64,000 nucleotides of DNA from Azospirillum oryzae (GTDB lineage: Bacteria > Pseudomonadota > Alphaproteobacteria > Azospirillales > Azospirillaceae), in contig NZ_VTTM01000005.1 in assembly GCF_008364795.1 (NCBI RefSeq), positions 62,001-126,000 on the forward strand. Direction: 5' to 3'. The translations under genes and the position numbers were made by a program. Numbering within the stretch: position 1 is the first letter of the stretch; each line of letters opens with the position of its first letter. This document shows positions 10,710 through 18,180 of the stretch, piece by piece. A model generated the notes under the pieces. That model saw only the letters and a list, made by a program, of their open reading frames with translations, ran no database searches and was not told where the DNA came from.

Positions 10710-10743
10710 CCGTCCCCAATTTCCCGTCCCCAATTTCCCGTCC
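10710..10743. repeat. 14-bp tandem repeat between exoD-like gene and response regulator
   Basis: Two exact 14-bp copies of CCGTCCCCAATTTC plus a partial third, just past the 3' end of the response regulator gene. The rest of the 10526-10746 interval shows no gene or strong hairpin. Similar short tandem arrays overlap other gene ends in this window (14201-14250, 43759-43800). Confidence 0.85.
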
Positions 10744-10746
10744 GGG

Positions 10747-11181
10747 CTATTGCCGCTTCTGCATGACGAAGGTCAGGCGCTTCGACAGGTCGGCCTTTGA
10801 CACCGGCTTCACCAGATAGCCGGAGATGCCGTAGGCGATGGCGCGCTTCACCACATCCGCCTCGCGGTGGCCGGTCAGCACCAGCACCGGCAGGTCGGCC
10901 AGCGGGTTGCCGGTGGCGGTGCGCAGGGCGTGCAGCAGGTCCAGCCCGGTCATCCGCGGCATTTCCAGGTCGCAGATCGCCACGTCGACGTCCTCGCCGT
11001 TCTTGCGCAGGATGTCGAGCGCCTGAACGCCGTCCGCCGCCTCGAACACCGTCCGCAGCCCGATGTCGTGCAGCAGCCGGTAGATCAGCTTGCGGGTGAA
11101 GTCGTCGTCCTCGACAAGAAGCACACCGAGATCGTGTATCGTCCGGACCTGGCGGGTCCGTCCACCTGCCTCCACCACCAT
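10747..11181 (-). CDS. Single-domain response regulator (CheY-like)
   Basis: Protein of 144 aa when started at the ATG at 11181, where GGAGAG lies five bases upstream; upstream ATGs at 11208 and 11283 lack a good ribosome binding site. It is nearly all receiver domain: LGVLLVEDDDFTRKLIYRLL with the acidic pocket, D71 in VAICDLEMPRMTG, and the conserved lysine in YLVKPVSKADL. No output domain is present, so it likely works by protein contact or in a phosphorelay. It is divergent from the LOV-like hybrid kinase, whose Hpt domain could phosphorylate it. Confidence 0.85.
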   Translation of the reverse strand: MVVEAGGRTRQVRTIHDLGVLLVEDDDFTRKLIYRLLHDIGLRTVFEAADGVQALDILRKNGEDVDVAICDLEMPRMTGLDLLHALRTATGNPLADLPVLVLTGHREADVVKRAIAYGISGYLVKPVSKADLSKRLTFVMQKRQ

Positions 11182-11402
11182 GACGCTCTCCGCTCCGCCT
11201 GTGTTCATCCGGACGCTGGCCGCGCGGCCGGACGACACAGTTTTCTGGAAGTATTGTTGCGCAGTCGTTAACGGAATCGCCATTGCCGGACCGCGGACAC
11301 AGGGATCCCGCCGACGGGGAATGGCAATCGGGCACGCAACGTCCTATCCTTGCCACCCGCCGCAAGGCCAGCCCTTCCGAACCGATCAGGACCGCTCCTC
11401 CC

Positions 11403-13529
11403 TTGACCCCGCCGCCCGCCGCCCCCCTGTCCCCCTTCGGCAGTTCGCCCGACGCGGCCATGCTCGCCGCCGTGGTGGAGGCCAGCGGCGGCGGCATCGC
11501 CGTGTCCGACGCCACCCTCCCCAACCACCCCATCGTCTATTGCAACCGCGCCTTCCAGGAGATGGTCGGCTATGCGGCCGACGAGGTGATCGGCCAGGAT
11601 GGCAGCTTCCTGCAGGGGCCGGCCACCGATCCGGAAACGGCGGCGGCGATCCGCGCCGCCCTGGCCCAGGCGCGGCCCTTGTCGGTGGAGGTGCTGAATT
11701 ACCGCAAGGACGGCACCGCCTTCTGGAACGCGCTGAGCCTGCGGCCGGTGCCGGGGCCGGATGGGATGGCGCGCTGGATCGCCGCCTCCTGCGCCGACGT
11801 CACCCACAGCCGCCGGTCGCAGGAGGAGTTGCGAGCCGCCGAGGAGCAGCTGACCAAGCTGGCGGCGGAGACCTTCGCCCTGGCCGAAAAGCTGGACGGC
11901 GCGCGGGAGGAGGCGGAGGCCGCCCGCATCGCGGCGGAGAACGCCAGCCGCGCCAAATCGCGGTTCCTGGCGATGATGAGCCACGAGCTGCGCACGCCGA
12001 TGACCGCGGTGATCGGCATGGGCGACCTGCTGATGGGCAGCGGGCTGAACGACCAGCAGAAGGCCTTCGTCAAGACGCTGCGCTCGTCGGCCGACACGCT
12101 GATGACGATCCTGAACGACGTCCTCGACTTCTCCAAGATCGAGGCGGGACAGCTGACCCTGGAAGAGATCGACTTCTCGCTGCCCCGGCTGGTGGAGGAC
12201 GTGGTCCAGCTGTTCCTGGTGCGGGCGGCGGCCAAGGGGCTGAGCCTGTCGGCCTCCATCGCCGAGGACACGCCGCGCCACATCCGCGGCGACCCGACCC
12301 GGCTGCGGCAGGTGCTGTACAACCTGGTGTCCAACGCCATCAAGTTCACCGACCGCGGCGCCATCGAGATCGCGGTGTGGTCGCCCGACCCGCCGGCCGG
12401 CCAGCGGGCCGACTCGGCAGGCGCCTCGGGCTTGCCGGACGGCCCCGTCACCCTGCGGTTCGAAGTGCAGGACAACGGCATCGGCATGACGGCGGAACAG
12501 CGCGCCCGCCTGTTCGACGCCTTCGTCCAGGCCGATGTGTCGACCAGCCGCAAATATGGCGGCACCGGGCTGGGGCTGGCGATCTGCAAGCGGCTGGTGG
12601 AGGCGATGGGCGGCGAGATCACCGTGACCAGCGCGCCCGGCCGCGGGTCCACCTTCCGCTTCTCGATCCGCAGCCGGCTGGCGGAGGCGCAGCCGGTCAC
12701 AGACTTCGGTTCCCGGCCGGCCCTGTCGGCGGCCGATCTGCCGGAGCCGACGCGGGTGCCGCTGCGGCTTCTGCTGGCCGAGGACAACGACATCAACCGC
12801 ATGCTGATCGTCGCCATGATGACCCGCATCGGCCATCAGATCGACGCGGTGGCCGACGGGCGGGCGGCGCTGGCCGCGGTCACGGCGGCCGATTACGACG
12901 CGCTGATCCTGGATATGGAAATGCCGGTGCTGGACGGCCGGTCGACGGCGCGGGCGATCCGCCGGATGGACGGGCCGGTGGCGCGCATCCCCATCGTCGG
13001 GCTGTCGGCCGACGCCCTGCCGGAGCATCGCGACGGCCATATGGCCGCCGGGCTGGACGCCTATCTGACCAAGCCGATCGACTGGGACCAGCTGAACGCC
13101 GTGCTAATCGATCTGGCGACCCGGCCGCAGGACGGGCGGGTGGTGCCAATGCCCAGCCGCCCGCCGGCGGAAGGCGGCCAGTTCTCGTCCCTGCCGCTGG
13201 TCGACCGGGTGAAGCTGGCGGAGTTGCGGCTGGCGCTGGGCGGCGAGGCGCTGGACGGCATGCTGCTGCTGCTGCCGGAGACGGCGTTGCGCGAACTGAC
13301 GGCGATCCGCTCCGCCCTGCAGGCCGGCCGGCCGAAGGAGCTGAGGCAGGCGGCCCACACGCTGGCCGGGCTGGCCGCCAACTTCGGCGCCCCGCGCATG
13401 GCCGCCATCGCACGCGCCATCAACGACAGCCCGGCCGACACCGAGAAGGTCGCAGCATTGCTGCCCCTGCTGGAAACCACCGTCGCCGCCACCAGCAGCC
13501 TGGTGCGCGAACCGGCGGGAGGGGATTGA
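11403..13529 (+). CDS. Hybrid histidine kinase with degenerate LOV/PAS sensor, receiver and Hpt
   Basis: Protein of about 708 aa from a TTG at 11403; an ATG at 11460 is the alternative and would trim the first LOV helix. Domains in order: LOV-like PAS (~15-135), coiled coil, HisKA with H194 (MMSHELRTPMTAVIGM), HATPase (NAIKFTDRG, GTGLGLAICKRLVEAMGG), receiver with D504 (ALILDMEMPVLDG) and Hpt with H652 (AAHTLAGLAANFGAPRM). The PAS matches LOV domains closely (ASGGGIAVSDATLPNHPIVY, FLQGPATDPE, VEVLNYRKDGTAFWN), but the flavin-adduct cysteine of the GRNCRFLQG motif is Gly67 (GQDGSFLQG) and the usual glutamine near the domain end is Cys130. Blue-light adduct chemistry is therefore not expected. 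Confidence 0.9.
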   Translation: MTPPPAAPLSPFGSSPDAAMLAAVVEASGGGIAVSDATLPNHPIVYCNRAFQEMVGYAADEVIGQDGSFLQGPATDPETAAAIRAALAQARPLSVEVLNYRKDGTAFWNALSLRPVPGPDGMARWIAASCADVTHSRRSQEELRAAEEQLTKLAAETFALAEKLDGAREEAEAARIAAENASRAKSRFLAMMSHELRTPMTAVIGMGDLLMGSGLNDQQKAFVKTLRSSADTLMTILNDVLDFSKIEAGQLTLEEIDFSLPRLVEDVVQLFLVRAAAKGLSLSASIAEDTPRHIRGDPTRLRQVLYNLVSNAIKFTDRGAIEIAVWSPDPPAGQRADSAGASGLPDGPVTLRFEVQDNGIGMTAEQRARLFDAFVQADVSTSRKYGGTGLGLAICKRLVEAMGGEITVTSAPGRGSTFRFSIRSRLAEAQPVTDFGSRPALSAADLPEPTRVPLRLLLAEDNDINRMLIVAMMTRIGHQIDAVADGRAALAAVTAADYDALILDMEMPVLDGRSTARAIRRMDGPVARIPIVGLSADALPEHRDGHMAAGLDAYLTKPIDWDQLNAVLIDLATRPQDGRVVPMPSRPPAEGGQFSSLPLVDRVKLAELRLALGGEALDGMLLLLPETALRELTAIRSALQAGRPKELRQAAHTLAGLAANFGAPRMAAIARAINDSPADTEKVAALLPLLETTVAATSSLVREPAGGD

Positions 13530-13599
13530 GGGCCCTATAAGGGTTTCCGCCGGACGCGCGGTTGAGCGGCGCGGGACCGATCTGCTAGAGACTCAGGCC

Positions 13600-14208
13600 A
13601 TGAAGAAAGCAACGCCGAAGCGGCGCGGCGGGTCGCCGCGCGTCACCCATCCCGACCAGTTCGATCTGCTCGACGTGCCCGAGCCGACAGCGGTGATGAT
13701 CACCTATTCGGGCCGGACGGTGGATCTGGAGCGGCCGGATTTCAGCCCCTTCGACATCGAGGACATTGCCCGCCCGCTGGCCTACCAGTGCCGCTTCGTC
13801 GGCAACACGCAAGCCTTCTTCAGCGTGGCCCAGCACTGCGTCCTGGCCAGCCGGCTGGCGCCGCAGGGCTATGCCTACGACGCGCTTATGCATGACTGCG
13901 AGGAGGCCTTCACCGGCGACTGGCCGACGCCGTGGAAGGTGCGGATCGGTCGCGAGGCCATCCGGCAGGCGGTGGAGCCGATCAAGAGCGCGCTCGCCCT
14001 GCGCTTCGGCTTCCGCCATCCGGAGCCGAAGGCGGTCAAGCTGGCCGACCAGCGGGCGCTGGCGACCGAGCTGCGCGACCTCTGCGCGCCGCACCGCGTC
14101 AACTGGCGCGACTTGCCCGACCCGGACGAGGCCGCCATCGTGCCGCTCGGCCCGGAGGAAGCGATGGCCGATTTCCTGGAGCATTACCGGCGGCTGAAGC
14201 CGGCCTGA
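13600..14208 (+). CDS. HD-domain phosphohydrolase (YfbR-like)
   Basis: Protein of 202 aa in the HD superfamily of metal-dependent phosphohydrolases. The metal-binding residues are visible as the His in FSVAQHCVLAS and the His-Asp of ALMHDCEEAFTGDWPTPWK, with a later Asp in KLADQRALATEL. The closest described group is YfbR-like 5'-deoxynucleotidases, which dephosphorylate dNMPs, but phage and bacterial relatives of this length are uncharacterised. The N-terminal ~40 residues are a basic tail plus a beta-rich segment (TAVMITYSGRTVDLERP). It stands alone; its stop codon lies inside a short tandem repeat. Confidence 0.78.
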   Translation: MKKATPKRRGGSPRVTHPDQFDLLDVPEPTAVMITYSGRTVDLERPDFSPFDIEDIARPLAYQCRFVGNTQAFFSVAQHCVLASRLAPQGYAYDALMHDCEEAFTGDWPTPWKVRIGREAIRQAVEPIKSALALRFGFRHPEPKAVKLADQRALATELRDLCAPHRVNWRDLPDPDEAAIVPLGPEEAMADFLEHYRRLKPA

Positions 14209-14250
14209 GACCAGCGGCCTGAGACTGCCGGCCTGAGACTGCCGGCCTGG
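14201..14250. repeat. 14-bp tandem repeat over the stop codon of the HD gene
   Basis: Units CGGCCTGAGACCAG, CGGCCTGAGACTGC, CGGCCTGAGACTGC and a partial fourth. The TGA stop of the HD phosphohydrolase is in the first unit, so copy-number change would not alter the protein. Confidence 0.85.
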
Positions 14251-14253
14251 GGG

Positions 14254-14757
14254 TCAGGCGTGCCCGCCCTGCTCCGCCCGGCGGCCACGGCCGCGCTTGG
14301 GTGCCGGCGCCGCGCCGGAGGAGGCACCGTCGGCCTGCTGCTCGGCGCACCGCTCGGCAAGCTCGCGGATGGCCGCGCGGATCTGCGGATCGCGGATGCT
14401 CTGGAAATAGCGCGCCAGCATCAGCGCCTCGCGCGATTGCAGCGTGTTCTCCTGCTCCTCGCCGCCGCCGGTCGCCGGCATCTCGCCGCCCTCGCCCGCC
14501 TGCTGGCGATTCTCCAGCCCTTCGAAGAAGACGGAGACGGGCACGCGGAAGAACTGGCCCAGCTTGAACAGACGGCTGGAAGACACGCGGTTGAAGCCGC
14601 GCTCGTACTTCTGCAATTGCTGGAAGGTCAGCCCAAGCGCCGCGGCGACATCGCTCTGGCTGAGGCCGGCGAGCATGCGCAGCTCCCGCAGGCGCTGGCC
14701 GACGAACACATCGACCTCATTGAGGCCTTCCTTCTTTTCGCGCCCACGCCGTTTCAT
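14254..14757 (-). CDS. XRE-family transcriptional regulator
   Basis: Protein of 167 aa. The ATG at 14757 is preceded by AAGGGGGAAA at good spacing; an upstream in-frame start would add 27 residues without such a site. After a basic N-terminus, residues ~15-75 form a Cro/CI-type helix-turn-helix (VGQRLRELRMLAGLSQSDVA, FQQLQKYERGFNRVSSSRLF). A spacer rich in Gly/Glu leads to a helix (ALMLARYFQSIRDPQIRAAI) and a Lys/Arg-rich tail. Short XRE regulators of this build are common in alphaproteobacteria, often in several copies per genome. It runs divergent from the flagellar operon, which makes a role in motility control possible but unproven. Confidence 0.85.
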   Translation of the reverse strand: MKRRGREKKEGLNEVDVFVGQRLRELRMLAGLSQSDVAAALGLTFQQLQKYERGFNRVSSSRLFKLGQFFRVPVSVFFEGLENRQQAGEGGEMPATGGGEEQENTLQSREALMLARYFQSIRDPQIRAAIRELAERCAEQQADGASSGAAPAPKRGRGRRAEQGGHA

Positions 14758-15169
14758 GGCTTTCCCCCTTCGATCCTGTACTGGCCCGTACCGGTCCCGG
14801 CAGCCGAATCCTCGCGACGCCATCCGGAACGCCTCCACTGGCGCCGAAGCTTAGGAACACGTCGCCGGGAAGACGAATCGGCCGATCGCGGGGACGGAAT
14901 GCAACTCAGCTATGACCGCGACATGCCGATGTCAACCGCGGCTGGACCAGTTACCTCTTTTGGGCAGGTGGGTTTTCGCGGGAACCGGCCGGCAGGTCAT
15001 AGGGCCGCACTCATTTCGCGCATTGAGCGGTATCGTCCTACCCACAGTCGCGTCTGCCGGGCGGCTCCGCCCACGCCCGGAAGCGGCTGCGGCATTGTGA
15101 CCCGAGGTTGCGGCCGAAGCCGTTGCACAGCCGCCGCAGGGCTGCAACATTTGCGGGGCACTAGGCATA

Positions 15170-15191
15170 TTTTGCCGGGCGCCCGGCAAAA
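15170..15191. promoter_or_regulatory. 22-bp perfect palindrome, possible FlbD operator
   Basis: Arm TTTTGCCGGGC is followed directly by its reverse complement GCCCGGCAAAA. It sits about 75 bp upstream of the candidate -24/-12 promoter, a usual distance for an enhancer-type site of a sigma-54 activator. FlbD, encoded in the same operon, binds GC-rich inverted elements (ftr) near Caulobacter flagellar promoters. Assignment to FlbD is an inference; the palindrome is seen directly. It lacks a clear U-tract context for a terminator because no gene ends here. Confidence 0.45.
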
Positions 15192-15253
15192 ACTGCCGCC
15201 GATTAACCCTCTCTTCATCAAGACGCCGCAGCATGCCCCGACATAGGCATGCC

Positions 15254-15269
15254 CGGCGCGGAACTTGCA
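15254..15269 (+). promoter_or_regulatory. Candidate sigma-54 (-24/-12) promoter of the fliF operon
   Basis: CGGCGCGGAACTTGCA fits the sigma-54 layout: GG at 15255 and GC at 15267, 12 bases apart, with a perfect TTGCA at -12 and a weaker -24 half (CGGCGC instead of TGGCAC). Transcription would begin near 15281, about 60 bases before the fliF start. The operon encodes the sigma-54 activator FlbD, which supports this reading. Confidence 0.45.
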
Positions 15270-15342
15270 CAAACCGTCTCGCAATCGCGAAACGGAGACG
15301 TGTGGAGAGTATGCCGGGAAGATTTCCGATCGGGGACCGCGC

Positions 15343-17004
15343 GTGAACAACCTGCTGCAGACCTTGCGCAATCTCGGACCCGCACGCCTTGCGGCGATCG
15401 GCGGCGTCGGGCTGTTGCTGATCGGATTCTTCGTCTATCTGACCACCCGGCTGTCCACGCCGGAAATGGAGCTGCTCTATTCCGACCTCCAGCAGTCGGA
15501 GGCGGCGGCCATCGCCAAGAAGCTGGAGGAGGCCAAGGTCCCCTACAGCGTCGACAAGTCGGGCACCAAGATCACCGTCCCCGCCGATCAGGTCGGGCCG
15601 ATGCGCATGCGCATGGCGGCCCAGGGCCTGCCGTCGGGCGGATCGGTGGGCTACGAGCTGTTCGACAAGGGCGAGGGGTTCGGCGCCACCAGCTTCATGC
15701 AGAACATCAACCACCTGCGCGCGCTGGAAGGCGAGATGGCGCGCACGGTGCAGACGCTGAACGGCGTCATGCAGGCCCGCGTGCATCTGGTGCTGCCCAA
15801 GCGCGAGCTGTTCGCCCGCCAGCAGAACCCGGCGACCGCCAGCGTCTTTCTGAAGCTGCGCCCCGGCGCCAAGCTGAGCCGCGAGAACATCCAGGCGATC
15901 CAGCAGCTGATCGCCGCCTCCGTCCCCAACCTGGACCCCAACCGCATCTCCATCGTCGACGACAAGGGCAACCTGCTGGCGCGCGGCACCGGCAGCGACA
16001 CCGCCGAAGCGATGATGGCGAGCGCGGAGGAGAAGAAGCAGGCCTTCGAGGGGCGGATGGCCCGCACCATCGAGGATCTGCTGGGCCGGACGCTGGGCTA
16101 CGGCAAGGTCCGGGCCGAGGTGTCGGCCGACCTCGATTTCGACCGCATCACCACCCAGTCGGAAATCTTCGATCCGGAAAGCCAGGTCGTCCGCTCGACC
16201 CAGACCGTCAACGAATCGAACGAGAGCAGCGACCGCGACCCGCTGGCCCCGGTGACGGTGGACCAGAACCTGCCCACGGCGCAGGCCAGCAGCAGCGCCA
16301 GCCCGCTGTCCTCCAACAAGTCGTCCCGCGCCGAAGAGACGATCAACTACGAGATCACCAAGACCACCAAGTCGCATGTCCGCGAGGCGGGTCAGGTGCG
16401 CCGCATGTCGGTCGCCGTTCTGGTCGACGGTACCTATCAGACCAGCAAGGACAACGGGCCGACCTACCAGCCGCGCAGCGAGCAGGAGATCGAGAGCATC
16501 AAGGCGCTGGTGCGGTCCGCCGTCGGGCTGGACGCCGTGCGCGGCGACTCGCTGGAAGTGGTGAACATGCGCTTCTGGTCGCCAGACGACGACGTCCAGA
16601 AGCCGGAAGAGCTGTTCATGGGCATGACCAAGGACGACCTGTTCCGCATCGCGGAGATGGTCGTGCTGGGCATCGTCGCCGTCCTCATCATCCTGCTGGT
16701 CATCCGCCCGCTGATCTCCCGCGCCTTCGAGAAGGCGGAGATGCAGGAGGAGGACGAGATGGACCGCCTGCTGACCGATCAGGCCGGCATGCCGGCCGCG
16801 CTCGCCGCCCCCACCGGCGCGCTGGCCCAGGATCTGGCGCTGGAAGCGGCGCAGGCCGACGAGGAGCTGGAGCAGATGATCGACATCAACCGGGTGGAAG
16901 GCCGCGTCCGCGCGTCCTCCCTGCGCAAGGTCGGCGAGATCGTCGACAAGCATCCGGAAGAGGCGGTCTCCATCCTGCGCAACTGGCTGTATCAGGAGAG
17001 CTGA
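15343..17004 (+). CDS. fliF: Flagellar MS-ring protein FliF
   Basis: Protein of 553 aa forming the inner-membrane MS ring on which the flagellar basal body and export gate are built. I used the GTG at 15343, preceded by GGGGA; a TTG at 15265 would add an unlikely tail. Seen: N-terminal membrane helix (GGVGLLLIGFFVYLTT), the YscJ-like ring region (MELLYSDLQQSEAAAIAKKL, ALEGEMARTVQTLNGVMQAR, RVHLVLPKRELF), a low-complexity periplasmic loop with NESNESSDRDP, a second membrane helix (MVVLGIVAVLIILLVIRPL) and a cytoplasmic tail (RASSLRKVGEIVDKHPEEAV) that contacts FliG. First gene of the operon. Confidence 0.95.
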   Translation: MNNLLQTLRNLGPARLAAIGGVGLLLIGFFVYLTTRLSTPEMELLYSDLQQSEAAAIAKKLEEAKVPYSVDKSGTKITVPADQVGPMRMRMAAQGLPSGGSVGYELFDKGEGFGATSFMQNINHLRALEGEMARTVQTLNGVMQARVHLVLPKRELFARQQNPATASVFLKLRPGAKLSRENIQAIQQLIAASVPNLDPNRISIVDDKGNLLARGTGSDTAEAMMASAEEKKQAFEGRMARTIEDLLGRTLGYGKVRAEVSADLDFDRITTQSEIFDPESQVVRSTQTVNESNESSDRDPLAPVTVDQNLPTAQASSSASPLSSNKSSRAEETINYEITKTTKSHVREAGQVRRMSVAVLVDGTYQTSKDNGPTYQPRSEQEIESIKALVRSAVGLDAVRGDSLEVVNMRFWSPDDDVQKPEELFMGMTKDDLFRIAEMVVLGIVAVLIILLVIRPLISRAFEKAEMQEEDEMDRLLTDQAGMPAALAAPTGALAQDLALEAAQADEELEQMIDINRVEGRVRASSLRKVGEIVDKHPEEAVSILRNWLYQES

Positions 17005-17051
17005 GCGATGCCGGCCTCCGTTTCCACTGACTTCGGGGAAGGACCGCGGCG

Positions 17052-17828
17052 ATGAGCGTGCGCAAATTCCTCTTCGACGAGTCCTTCGACGTGGACGCCG
17101 TCCCCCGCATGACCCATGTGGAGGACGACGACCTGCTGCCCGAGGACGAGCTGTCGGCCCATCCGGAACCCGAACCGGAGCCGGAACTGCCGCCCGCCCC
17201 CACCTTCGGCGAGGAGGAGCTGGCCGCCGCCCGCGCCCAGGCCTATGAGGAGGGCATGGCCGCCGGCAAGTCCGAAGGGACCGCCGCCGGCTACGGCAAG
17301 GGCTTCACCGACGGCATGGCCGCCGGCCAGAACACCGGATACGAGCGTGGCAAGGCGGAGATCGAGGCGACGGTGAACAACCGCATCGCCAACGCCCTGT
17401 CGCAGATCGCCGACGGGGTGCAGCGGCTGCTGGCGGAGCGCGAGGCGGGCAACGCCGCGCGCGGCGAGCAGCCGGTCCATCTGGCGCTGGCCATCGTCCG
17501 CAAGCTGCTGCCGGAATGGGCGCGGCGCGGCGGCATGGTCGAGGTGGAGGGAATGGTCCGCACCTGCCTGACCGACCTGATCGACGAGCCGCGGCTGGTC
17601 ATCCGGGTGGCGGAGGACACGATGGGTCTGGTGCGCGACCATCTGGACGAAACGGTGGGCGCGCGCGGTTTCGGCGCCAAGCTGATGGTGATCGGCGACC
17701 CGTCGATCGCCCCCGGCGGCTGCCGCATCGAATGGGCCGAGGGCGGCATGGAGCGGGACACCGCCCAATTGCTGGCCGAGATCGAACGCCGTGCCGCGCA
17801 CATGCTGGAGGCTCCGGCCCCCGTCTAA
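17052..17828 (+). CDS. fliH: Flagellar export apparatus protein FliH (FlbE-like)
   Basis: Protein of 258 aa. FliH binds the FliI ATPase and docks it to the C-ring during flagellar protein export. Seen: an acidic, Pro/Glu-rich N-terminus; a Gly/Ala-rich region with repeated small-residue heptads (YEEGMAAGKSEGTAAGYGKG, FTDGMAAGQNTGYERGKAEI) typical of the FliH GxxxG helix; then the C-terminal domain (HLALAIVRKLLPEWARRGG, PGGCRIEWAEGGMERD). It lies 47 bp after fliF and before fliN, the position of flbE in Caulobacter. No fliG lies between fliF and this gene. Confidence 0.85.
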   Translation: MSVRKFLFDESFDVDAVPRMTHVEDDDLLPEDELSAHPEPEPEPELPPAPTFGEEELAAARAQAYEEGMAAGKSEGTAAGYGKGFTDGMAAGQNTGYERGKAEIEATVNNRIANALSQIADGVQRLLAEREAGNAARGEQPVHLALAIVRKLLPEWARRGGMVEVEGMVRTCLTDLIDEPRLVIRVAEDTMGLVRDHLDETVGARGFGAKLMVIGDPSIAPGGCRIEWAEGGMERDTAQLLAEIERRAAHMLEAPAPV

Positions 17829-17862
17829 GGGGTGTCCGGAATGAAGGAGGTCCGAGACCGAC

Positions 17863-18180
17863 ATGCCGAGCGACAATTTCTCGCTGAACGATCTGCAGGG
17901 TGGCGACGGCGACGACTATGCCAGCCCCGGAATCACCAAGGATCTGGAGGCGGTGTACGACATCCCCGTCCAGATCTCCGCGGTGCTGGGCAAATCGACC
18001 ATGCAGGTGGCGCAGCTGCTGAAGCTGGGCCGCGGCGCCGTGGTGGAGCTGGACCGCAAGGTCGGCGAGGCCATCGACATCTACGTCAACAACCGCCTGG
18101 TCGCCCGCGGCGAGGTGGTGGTGGTGGAAGACCGGCTGGGCGTGACCATGACGGAAATCATCAAGTCGGACCGGGGCTGA
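17863..18180 (+). CDS. fliN: Flagellar motor switch protein FliN
   Basis: Protein of 105 aa forming the lower C-ring of the flagellar switch. The SpoA domain is plain: YDIPVQISAVLGKSTMQVAQ, LLKLGRGAVVELDRKVGE, DIYVNNRLVARGEVVVVED and RLGVTMTEIIKS. The N-terminal ~25 residues are a short acidic lead. AAGGAGG lies 13 bases upstream of the start. The stop codon overlaps the start of the next gene (TGATG), indicating coupled translation with the MotA-like protein. Confidence 0.95.
   Translation: MPSDNFSLNDLQGGDGDDYASPGITKDLEAVYDIPVQISAVLGKSTMQVAQLLKLGRGAVVELDRKVGEAIDIYVNNRLVARGEVVVVEDRLGVTMTEIIKSDRG

Larger units (their letters stand above)
14758..15342. other. 585-base intergenic region upstream of fliF
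   Basis: No convincing gene is present. The segment separates the XRE regulator (minus) from fliF (plus). It holds a 22-bp perfect palindrome at 15170-15191 and a candidate sigma-54 promoter at 15254-15269, annotated separately. The part from 14758 to about 15100 shows nothing I can name. Confidence 0.6.

Noticed and set aside
10526..11533. Upstream extension of the ExoD-like frame to 573 codons
   Set aside because: The extension overlaps the divergent response regulator and the kinase start and has no domain; the GTG at 10525 with GGGGAGA explains the gene.
14932..16953. A 673-codon open frame on the minus strand
   Set aside because: Antisense to fliF with the same shadow composition; fliF motifs are unmistakable.
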